From NCBI RefSeq assembly GCF_037126465.1, contig NC_088206.1:50510841-50574840 (forward strand): a stretch of DNA of 64,000 nt. The letters run 5' to 3'. A model generated the notes under the pieces. It saw only the letters and a program-made list of their open reading frames with translations. It did no database searches and was not told the origin of the DNA. Positions 55,176-64,000 of this stretch are shown piece after piece (position 1 is the stretch's first letter; each line of letters begins with the position of its first letter). Source of the DNA: Ornithodoros turicata. Its lineage: Eukaryota > Arthropoda > Arachnida > Ixodida > Argasidae. Made by a program: the position numbers and the translations under genes.

Positions 55176-58100
55176 CCCAGTCAGCACAAATTGTTGCAGT
55201 GACCGTTACACCAATATTGATGCTATGTTGCTAATGGCAGCCTTCGTTATGCTGCAACAATGTTATGGAAACAACATTGCAAAAATGTGACATTGCAATG
55301 TTGATGTAACATTGCTAATAACCAGTTATTTTACATTGTAGCAACGTTACAAAAGCAACACTGAAGGAGCACTGCACTTCTGTTCTGTCACCTGAATGCG
55401 ACACCGGAAATGCTGCACCAACATTGAAATACAATGAGGCATTGCGATAACATATTCTATTTGTGCATGAAACGTTGCGCAACATTTGAACACATCGTCA
55501 AAAACAAACTGATAAATGACGGGTGAACATCACGGGAAGTACCGAAACTTTCATTTCATTGTTTATTGGTGGGAATCAAAGATAGAACAAGATGGTGCAA
55601 CCATTGTGTTACTGAAACACTGAAATGCCTCGGCAACGTGACATGCAAAAAGTGGAACATTGCAGCAATATGTTCGTTGCAATGTTGCTGCGATGCTTCG
55701 GATGTTGCCTAGCGGTAACATCTCTATATGGACATTTTTTACAGCGGCTTATGCGCATGCGCATGACCGTGAGGCGCCGGAGAGTGATATCTCCGTCTTT
55801 ATTAGATGGCATTAGTGTTCTCTTGGTGATATATGTGCTATAGCACAGTATGCTTGTTCGTCCTGGACAGACTTTAGGGGAACGGTGGAAAGTCTACTAG
55901 AAAACCCTGGGAAAACCACAGTCACAGTCGAACCCGTGTCACCTCCTAGTCTTGGCGCGGAAGCGATCATATTTTAACCACTATGAGGGCAGGGCACCGT
56001 GCACTAGCGAGAGGACGCTGCGGTCGCTTGATCGACAGCGCCACCCGTGGCGATTTCGCGCGTAACGGTCTGGTACTGCCGCCGTATCGGCGCCTTCGCG
56101 TATGTAGCTTTGGTGCGTACGGGTGTTTTCCCGAATTTCATATGTCGGCTTTGGGGCTTTGGACTCATTAACCCGTGAGACTACTTGTGTGGAAGTGGTT
56201 TGTCACGTAAAATGTATGCAATGGGGAAGCCTTTTGCACGTGGAACATTATGTGTCTATGCACAATGTGTGACACAGTGTGTAGCGCAGACAAGCGTGTA
56301 GTATTCATGGCCCGTGTTTACAAGTGCATATTTATCCGCAAGGGACTACCAATTATAGACTACACATCAGAGACTAGCTACGTCCAGTACCTGCGCTATG
56401 ATGACGGAAATCTCGCACTGAAGAATTCACATGAATAATATAGTCAACAACAAATTGGAATGTACATTACGAAGATAGCGGGGGGGGGGGGGGACGTTAT
56501 CGTTTCTTTCTTACGCATAATCCGTTAACGTGATGATGCACTGTTTCTTAGTCAAATTTTTCCCAATCTTGCATCGCTTAAGGCGGGGGATTCCCGTTTA
56601 GCCCTTAGTGCCTGCATTTGATTGCACAGTCATAGTAATAAAAATCAATCAGTCAATCAAAATTGTTTCAGGTTATAAATAAAGCGTGTTTTTGTTTGAA
56701 ACTGGATATGTAACTTTTATTAGTGCTAAACAACGACCATAGCGGTCTTAGTATAGGTGAACATAGCCCATCAGACACATTGTCGCAAATTGCAACATAG
56801 AAGCAGCCAGAAATATCACGCAAAAGAAACACAAAACATAAACTATGCTAAAAAATAAAAAAGGTGACAACAATTAAGAAGAAACAGTGAGGCTGCTGTT
56901 CGACAAACGCATAATTACTTTTGTGTGTGTTTGTGTGTGTGTGTGTGTGCGGACGAATAGGAAGGAGCAAAGAACCACTTGTAAACCGAGATCACAAGAT
57001 TTGGCAACGATGGGAATGCAGATCATAGGGACAGAATGCACCTTGATAAAATGATGACGGCTTGCGAAACGCAGCTCGGGGAGGACAAATAATTCCCCGT
57101 GTGCAATCTTTACACTGAAGGAAGACGACGTCAAAATCCAGTCTTCGCCGACACGCCGCAAAATTAGGGTCCGAGTAAAGAGATAAATACTGTACGACAT
57201 ATGGCAGACACTAATTTTAGCCAAGCTCCACGATGTTCATTGGTCATACATTGGTGTATTTTGCAACTTCTTCACGTCAGTTGCTGTGCTATAAGTCCGC
57301 ATCGTGACGCTCAACTGGTCATTGACAAATATACTAAATGCAAGGAATGAGTTCTAAGTTTGATACAACGGATTTGAGCGGCACGTTGGGTGGATTGCCG
57401 TGAAAGCGCTCTCTCGAATACGTGATCGGCGGGACGATACAGCGAGAAGGACGAAAACTTTACGGCAAGTTGCCTCTCTTTCACAGTAACTTGGTTGTCG
57501 CGGCAGATTACCACATAGAATTAGTTTCCATTTTGTCTTCTCCTTTGACTTTCTATGCAGGCAGCTTCAAATCGCTCTTTTCGAACGGCGAAACTAGCAC
57601 AGCACTGCTAGACGCTGCTGGCTGGTACCAGGGCATTACGCCGCGTTTCCCCTCGAGGGGCCGCTGTCGTCGATAGAAAACTCTAATGCACGGTGCCCTA
57701 TGGGCACCGTGCATGGGCACTCTATATGGAAGAACGCCATATCGAGGGTTCAAGCACATGTGCGTAATAATGAATTGTAATTAATTTCAAGTTCTGGGTT
57801 AGACTAATTTTCTTTGAGTGTATGTTGTCCACGTCTCGATCATTTCGTCCATAGTCGTCTCCCATCGTGCGTCCGCAGTGTTGTCGCAGAATATAATGTA
57901 TCTCGCAGCCTGCATTATTTATGCTCATAATGGCCACATTAAACAATCTCAGCTACCTTATATTTTCTTTTTTCTTCGGCATATTGCCTGCATTTACTTT
58001 TTTATTTAGTTTTCAGTTCCCACTGAAGGTCTGTTGTTGTCCTGTAGCATTGCTACGATATTGCTTCAATAGCATTGCATCTGCAGTCAATCTGTCATGA

Positions 58101-59424
58101 TCCCTGACTGCAGCACGTGAAACATTGCATCAGCAACATAATCGTAATGTTTCTAAAATGCGACACCTGAAATGCTGCACCAACATTGAAATACAATGAA
58201 GCATTGCGATAATATATTCTATTTGTGCATGAAACGTTGCCGCAACATTTGAACACATCGTCAAAAACAAACTGATAAATGACGGGTGAACATCACGGGA
58301 AGTACCGAAACTTTCATTTCATTGTTTATTGGTGGGAATCACAGATAGAACAAGATGGTGCAACCATTGTGTTACTGAAACACTGAAGTGCCTCGGCAAC
58401 GTGACATGCAAAAAGTGCAACATTGCAGCAATATGTTCGTTGCAATGTTGCTGCGATGCTTCGGATGTCGCCTAGCGGTAACATCTCTATATGGACATTT
58501 TTTACAGCGGCTTATGCGCATGCGCATGACCGTGAGGCGCTGGAGAGGGATATCTCCGTCTTTATGAGATGGCATCAGCATCAGTATGGGGACGACAGAA
58601 GTGGGGACCGGTGGGGAGACCGCACGAACGGCGCGAGTTCATCGGTCCCACTCCGGACCGGTTTTGGTCCTTTGTGCTACCCACGTGGATTTGTTTTGGC
58701 GCGCTCCGAGCGTGGTTCGTTGGAGAGGCTCTAAGATACGACACGTATGTGAAAACGGTCCATTACACATTGTAACTGCGACGTTTCCTCAATGTACCAT
58801 GTGCAACATTGCTATCGCAATAGAATCCCAATGTTAGCTCCGCGCATCCTTTGAAATACAGACACATGATAGTCCTGCAACGTTAACATTAGGTTGCTGA
58901 TGCAGTGTTTTGTGAGCAATGCTATTTTAGCATTGCATTAAAATTGGACTATCCTTGACTTTGCTGACCAAGAGCGAGGGAGGCAGCAATGTAACTGCGA
59001 TATTTCGTCAGTGTAGCACATGCAACATTGCTTCGGCAACACAATCACACTGTTAGCTCTACGCATCTTTTGAAACAAAAACATTGAAATGAAGATATTG
59101 CGCCAACATTCAATTTACGTTGCTGCATGATTAAGCGTTTCGGAAGAAATGCAACTGCAACATAGCGTTGACATTGTTTGCAAAACATAGCATCAACAAT
59201 GTAAACGCTACATTACCTCCAGTGTAACATATTCAACATTGCTTCAGTAACATATTGTCGCAATGTTAGCTTTACGCAATCTTTGAAACATAGCAACAAA
59301 TATATTGCTACAATGTTACAATATACTATGATTGCGTGCATGAAACACCGCTGCAACACTTCAACGTTCCGGTAACATTGATGCAACACATTTGCAGCCT
59401 TTGCAGCATCTTGTGCTGTCTGGG
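55176..59424. mobile_element. 4.25-kb TIR insertion rich in ACATTG/CAATGT motifs
   Basis: Ends CCCAGTCAGCACAA and TTGTGCTGTCTGGG are inverted with one mismatch. The outer regions (55.18-55.8 and 58.0-59.4 kb) are packed with AACATTGC/GCAATGTT motifs. A 418-bp block is directly repeated at 55398-55815 and 58160-58577 with high identity. No transposase is recognised. The flanks are the two halves of a palindromic MITE, so this is a later insertion. Confidence 0.65.
55816..58020. other. Interior of the 4.25-kb insertion: no gene recognised
   Basis: Contains a possible SINE-related scrap at 55860-55960 (AGGGGAAC, CCCTGGGAAAACC), a G run at 56481-56493, a GT microsatellite at 56921-56948, and a 29-bp palindrome at 57687-57715 (ATGCACGGTGCCC with its complement). 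ORFs lack family motifs. Confidence 0.4.
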
Positions 59425-59585
59425 ATTAGTGATGGTGGTTGGATAAAAGCGTGCTATGCGGTGAAGTTCTGTTTTAATTCCCCCACATTCCCCCAGGGCG
59501 TCAGTCGTGACGTTGCCGACCTACGTGAGGCCGACAACGGCAAGCCCTTTCACCACCCACCACCACCATCTGTTTTAATAGTGTA

Positions 59586-60515
59586 GATAGAAAGCCTGCT
59601 TACTCGTTGACGTGACGTAACAACTAAGAGTCGGCCAATCAGGATCGTGTTTTCAACGGCGGTATAGCCAATCACGAACGTGCTTTCAGCGGTCGTAGCC
59701 ATGGAGACGAACGCCCGTCGTCTGCGAGCAGTGATTGAACGTTCCTGCGTATTAATTAAATGAGAAAACTTTAAAATAGAGCGCATAACGGTCCCATATC
59801 CTTCTCAAGACGGATTTTCTGGAAAGCGTGTTGCACTTTTTGTTTAAAGATGTCTACAGGTTCCAAGTTAGCTGCAATCATTTGCAAGTACTTGAATTCG
59901 TAGAACGTCGAATCGCAGTAGCAGACGAATTCTGACCTTATATGTGCACGTAGCGAAGGAGGGAGAGGAGGCAATAAGCAGGCATGGCCACCATTATCAT
60001 CACAAGACGTGTTATTTCTAGCGCGAAATTTGCCGAATGAGGCTCGTGCATTTTGACGTCACGCGCAGCCTTTTATTGTTTATGTTTTTTCCTTTGACCA
60101 AAGCTGCCCTCCCTGTGCAGTAAAGTTACTTCACCACCTTCACCTTTCACCACCACCACCTGTTTTAAATACAAAATACTGGAAAATACGAGGGTTGTGC
60201 CTCATATGCACCAAATGCTCATAACCTCCAAGCGCTCAAAACCTCCAAACGCTCATATGCAGCGAAAAAAAGTTGGTGGTTTTGAACGTTTGGTGCAAAT
60301 GAGCAGGAGGGGAGAACCTGCTCATAAACACCAAACGTCCAGAACACCCGAATGCTCATATGCACCGAAAGGCGGGCGACCACAAAGGCCGGGTCCTCCT
60401 CTCCCGCATTTGGAAGAAGGACTTAGGGTGAGAGAGGTGGAAAGAATGGCGGCTACCAAGGCCACTTAATATGTCAGTTTGAAGTTTACGTAACCTTTGG
60501 GTTATCCAAGGTGAA
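59586..60515. other. Unassigned sequence with a small GCTCA-rich minisatellite
   Basis: 60205-60370 has several degenerate copies of a CTCATATGCACCAAA / CTCAAAACCTCCAAACG type motif. A (CACCAC)n run at 60130-60165 resembles the tail of the SINE-like arms. TGACGTCA occurs near 60055. No gene. Confidence 0.4.
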
Positions 60516-60518
60516 GTG

Positions 60519-61612
60519 CACACTAAATTTCAAAACACCCTTTTTGGTGTGATTCGGCGGTATCATAACTGACTCCCTTTTTGGTGTATATCAACACCCT
60601 TTGGAAAAGTTACACCCCTCAGAAAAGGTGTATTCCTTACACCCAAATTGGTGTATTTCAACGGTATCATAACTGACTCCCTTTTTGGTGTAATCCTACA
60701 CCCAGTGGAATCTGTACACCGTTCTGGAAAGGGTGTAAATGGAGTGTACCATGTCTCGTATATGAGAGACGGCGAAATGAAGCGCGCGAACGCGTCTGAG
60801 GAATGTCTGAAGGTGCCACGGCTGGGCTTTGGAATCCCAGCAATCTAATTCCAGCAAGCCCTGTAAGCCAAACTGATACAGATACATAAATGATACGGAT
60901 GATACAGATGAATACATATAAATAAATAAAATAAAGTAAAATATTGTAAAATATAATAACAATAAAATTAATAAATACAGATATTAGTACAAATTTTGTT
61001 CACTTGAACATACAGTTCTTCATGGTTTCCTGTTTGTTAGTGCAGTATGTACCCTCGTATTCGTTATGCAAATGCTCTCTTCCTCTGTTCTGTGAATACA
61101 CAACTTTTTGCTCTGCCAATCCTCTATTGTAATTCTTTTTTGCTGAGTATGCACTGCACTTGCTTACCGCACTGTATTGGGCTGACATCTGACATAATGT
61201 CCACAAAAACATTGGGCAGGACAAGTATTTTTTACTTTATGGTATTAGTTAATGACGAAGTCATGTCGTAAATATTAGGTACTGACAGCACAAGAAGGTA
61301 ATTCGTTATTCGCCACATACCCATTCATTGCCTTTTCTTAAGAACATGCCAAACTGGAACACATGTTTCACCCACTGTGGATGTCCCCCAAATAAATGTC
61401 TCATTAGTATATATGTTGTTCATTTACACCATATTTACACCAAAATGTGATAACACGTTGGAAAGAGGGTGTTTCGAAACACGAACACCCCATTAACACC
61501 ACTTCTAGTGACTGTTTTTTCCATAGAAGGTGTAATAGGGGAGTATATGCAATGTTACACCCTAATTACACCTCAAACACACCAAAAAAGGTGTTCTGAA
61601 ATTTACAGTGTG
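60519..61612. mobile_element. 1.1-kb TIR element with GGTGT/ACACC subterminal repeats
   Basis: The left end CACACTAAATTTCAAAACACC pairs with the inverted right end CACACTGTAAATTTCAGAACACC; both continue CTTTTTTGGTGTG. Both subterminal regions (60519-60740 and 61420-61600) are filled with GGTGTA and TACACC motifs. The AT-rich interior has no recognisable transposase. Confidence 0.65.
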
Positions 61613-62434
61613 GTGTGAAATCCTATGGAATGGGTTACGGGCTCCCGCTGGGGCTTTTTCTGTAACTTGTGACTCGAGCATACGGAGCAGGCAATCAGTG
61701 TCCTCTGCTTTTTGTTTGTTTCTTGCTTTTTTTTTTCAGCTAAAGAGGGGAGACCACTGGTTATTTGCAGACCTTTGACATCCACGAACAGCACAGCCTT
61801 CTGGCTTTTTACTCTCTCCCATCCGAAAGGAAAATACTATTGAATTGAATCGAATTGAATTGAATAGAACAATGAGGAAGTATCCCGGGAACCAGTAGGA
61901 CACATATTGAAGAAAATGGCCTCAAGTTGGGAGGAGCCAATAGTCTGTGCTTCTTCTGGGCACTCTTTTTATTGCTGGCGACAAATTTAAAGGGAACGAT
62001 CCGAAATGGGACAGTGTGAGATTATACAACCCGACGGACTCAGCCAAATAGCTCACACAGACGCACACAGAATCGGCACGCAAGGATCAGATAACGCGAG
62101 CCGACAGGCATCCGGTATTTTGAACACCTGTGGTCGCTCTTAACGCGCTCTCAGGTTTCCGGACGGCCGAGGAGAGAATCAGTTAGCGTCTCGGCCTCGA
62201 GGTATTAAGCACGAGCCATATGTACTCTTTAAGTAAATTGTTAAAGTAAACTGTTCCCCTGCCTCAACTCATATTTGGCGCAGTCGACCATGAGCCTTAG
62301 CCAGCCATTCAGCCACAACAGCCAGCCCTTTTGAAGCCTTATCATCGCCTTGCCAAGCATTTGATCTACACGCCAAGCCCCGCCGTTTCAACGCCATGCA
62401 AGGTATTGTTTGGGAACAGTTAGACGCTGCTACA
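61613..62434. other. Probable 5' LTR and leader of the Gypsy element at the window end
   Basis: A TGGCGCAGTCG at 62276-62286 resembles the tRNA-Ser-type primer-binding site of Gypsy elements such as 17.6 and 297. The LTR should end just before it (about 62271, CTCA) and may start near 62015-62017 (TGTGAG). This cannot be confirmed without the 3' LTR, which lies outside the window. 61613-62010 shows nothing else apart from a poly-T tract near 61728 and GAATT repeats at 61843-61865. Confidence 0.4.
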
Positions 62435-64000
62435 ATGTCGCGCTTCAGTGTAGAACTTCTCAGAGAAGAACTGGAGGCACGGCAGTTGGACAGTGCCGGT
62501 CCGAAGGATGAACTCGTGCAACGTTTGATGACAAATATTAATGCGCGACGTGAAGCGTCTCCGCCTCTCGAACAGACGTCTTCAACCAGCACAGGTGCCC
62601 CCGCGGTACAATTGGACCCCGCCACGCTACAAAACCTGTCAGCTTTCCTTCAGCATATGCCACGCCCGACGACAACTCTAACTACGCTGCCGGATCTGTC
62701 ATCATCCATACCACAGTTCGAAGACTCGCGGAAGCAAAATGTTAAAATGTGGTTGGAGGATGTTCGCCGTGTCCAGCAACTTGCGTGTTGGGAGGACGCT
62801 ACGACCCGCCTGATTGCCGCAAGCAAGCTCAAAGGCGCTGCTCGTAATTGGCACCTCGCGTTTGGAAGCCAGTTTGACACTTGGACAACATGGAGCGCAG
62901 CTCTTCAAGAAACGTTTTCTCCGGACTTGACCCTGATCGAGTGGCAAAACCAAGTCATGAAAGTGACTCAGGAACATGGTCAGTCTCTCCATCAGTACGC
63001 TTTTGCGAAGCTACGGGTCATTGAACGCTGTCCTGTCACTCTCAGTGACGCGCAAAAAATTGACTTCTTGCTTCAAGGTATACGTGAGCAACACATCTCC
63101 GCAGCCCTAGCAGCCAACAGGCCACAAACGGTCAAAGGCTTTATCACGACCTGTTGCAGTCTCGACAAATGTGCTTATCAGCAAAACAACGCAAGTCCCT
63201 CATCGTCGACATCTGCACAACAGAAGCCTGCCACACAGTCGCCTCGGACAACTAAGCCATCGGAACCATCAACACAAGCGTCAGTTTCCCAACCGTCAGC
63301 AGTTGCATCAGCACATTCTCGTCCTCGCATAGCGGACTTGCCAGCAGACCAGCAGGAAGCCAGGTACCAAGCTATTTCAGCCCAGTACGGTGCACCAGCT
63401 TTTCGCAGTGGTCAAGACCTGTCACAAGCAGTATGTTACAAGTGTAAAAAGCTTGGTCATCTAGCGTCAAAGTGCCGCAGCAGCCGCTCTTCGCCGCCTT
63501 CGTCAGCAAGCACCCCAAGCCCGGCAACAACGTCACAACCCTCTTTGCACAGCACTCCGATGGCCTTGGAGGGATCACAATTGCAATGCCCATTTTTTAC
63601 TGCCAGTGTCACGGGAATAGGAGAATGTGAAGCCTTCCCAGACTCAGGATCAAAGATCACCCTGATCTCGAAGTCTCTAGTCCCTGGTCACATGCTGAAT
63701 CCTTGGACTATGCCGCCACTCGCTGTCGTTGGAGGTAGCACAGTACTCCCAGCAGGCACAGCCTTGCTGAAGATAGCGATCGGTACTATTACGGGTATCG
63801 TCGAAGCTGCCGTTTTGGAACATAATGTTCTTCCCTTCATCATTGGTGAAGATTGGTTCGAATCCGCACATGCCCGTCTCATCTTCGAACCCCCTAGGCC
63901 AGTCCAGCTCCAGCACGCGGCCTCTGGCGTCATAGTCACCGCAGCTCAGAAGCTAGCTCCACAAATGGCTAATGCCGTCATTCTGACGCACTCAAATTTC
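62435..64000 (+). CDS. Gypsy Gag-protease polyprotein, N-terminal SAP domain, open to window end
   Basis: ATG at 62435; the frame is open for at least 522 codons with no stop. Residues ~2-36 look like a SAP domain (LREELEARQLDSAG, then KDELVQRLM). Residues ~90-260 are a retrotransposon Gag core (MWLEDVRRVQQLACW, AASKLKGAARNWH, WSAALQETFSP). A Pro/Ser/Thr-rich linker precedes a single CCHC knuckle at ~334 (CYKCKKLGHLASKC). A retropepsin follows at ~403 (FPDSGSKITLISKSLV, DSG in place of DTG), then a VLPFIIGEDWF flap-distal segment where Gypsy proteins have LG-x-D-W/F. RT and integrase should follow outside the window. The uninterrupted frame suggests a young, possibly intact copy. Confidence 0.88.
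   Translation, partial: MSRFSVELLREELEARQLDSAGPKDELVQRLMTNINARREASPPLEQTSSTSTGAPAVQLDPATLQNLSAFLQHMPRPTTTLTTLPDLSSSIPQFEDSRKQNVKMWLEDVRRVQQLACWEDATTRLIAASKLKGAARNWHLAFGSQFDTWTTWSAALQETFSPDLTLIEWQNQVMKVTQEHGQSLHQYAFAKLRVIERCPVTLSDAQKIDFLLQGIREQHISAALAANRPQTVKGFITTCCSLDKCAYQQNNASPSSSTSAQQKPATQSPRTTKPSEPSTQASVSQPSAVASAHSRPRIADLPADQQEARYQAISAQYGAPAFRSGQDLSQAVCYKCKKLGHLASKCRSSRSSPPSSASTPSPATTSQPSLHSTPMALEGSQLQCPFFTASVTGIGECEAFPDSGSKITLISKSLVPGHMLNPWTMPPLAVVGGSTVLPAGTALLKIAIGTITGIVEAAVLEHNVLPFIIGEDWFESAHARLIFEPPRPVQLQHAASGVIVTAAQKLAPQMANAVILTHSNF

Larger units (their letters stand above)
54810..59583. mobile_element. Composite palindromic MITE with SINE-like arms, split by a 4.25-kb insertion
   Basis: TA at 54808-54809 and 59584-59585 flank ends CACTCTATAAAAACAGA and TCTGTTTTAATAGTG. 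Inside each end lies the same sequence in opposite orientation: a (GGT)n run, AAGGGCTTGCCGTTGT and GGCAACGTCACGACTGACGC, part of which also forms the SINE body at 14755-15044. Further inward are the standard arms (GAGCTTCACCGCATAGCACG at 55004-55025; its inverted match at 59449-59469). The hairpin is interrupted at 55176-59424. Confidence 0.65.

Overview
This window is eukaryotic repeat-dense DNA, not a microbial locus. No host protein gene could be supported. Nearly all recognisable coding capacity belongs to transposable elements: a THAP/DDE transposase with a SWIM-YqaJ partner gene, mariner, a DUF4817-type transposase, two Gypsy LTR retrotransposons, an I-like non-LTR retrotransposon and a Penelope-like element. 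Two satellite arrays and many foldback MITEs fill most of the rest. Spliceosomal introns, tRNA-derived SINEs and this mixture of families fit an arthropod. A chelicerate, probably a tick, is my best guess; this is inference from repeat style, not from a marker gene.

Layout. 1-4.3 kb: non-coding, with a diverged direct repeat and a 2.3-copy tandem duplication carrying CRE-type TGACGTCA palindromes. 4.5-6.0 kb: a GAGAGG-rich non-autonomous element. 6.1-6.3 kb: a foldback MITE. 6.3-8.8 kb: a degenerate ~104-bp satellite. 8.8-12.2 kb: small repeats and a remnant of a SWIM/THAP-type transposon. 12.2-13.0 kb: 3' end of a Penelope-like element. 13.3-13.6 kb: copy 1 of a palindromic TA-flanked MITE family. 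14.6-15.05 kb: two tRNA-derived SINEs. 15.3-25.4 kb: an ISL2EU-like element with a spliced THAP-DDE gene on + and a convergent SWIM-YqaJ gene on -, the latter split by a 5-kb I-like retrotransposon. 25.9-30.4 kb: a large TIR element with a foldback inside its right arm. 31.36-40.06 kb: a nested shell made of a DUF4817-type DNA transposon that has received MITEs, a complete Gypsy LTR element and a mariner. 40.4-40.85 kb: LTR-end fragments. 41.13-42.33 kb: a hAT-like element abutting a 100-N gap. 42.44-52.68 kb: a 140-bp satellite with multi-kilobase higher-order structure. 54.6-59.6 kb: palindromic MITEs, one carrying SINE-like arms and a 4.25-kb insertion. 60.5-61.6 kb: a GGTGT-rich TIR element. 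62.4-64.0 kb: an open Gypsy gag-protease reading frame that runs off the window.

The genes do not form a cellular pathway. The biology visible here is insertion history: who jumped into whom, often resolvable to the base through target-site duplications. The most informative structures are the split SWIM-YqaJ gene, the 31-40 kb shell, the higher-order satellite, and the composite MITE with captured SINE sequence.
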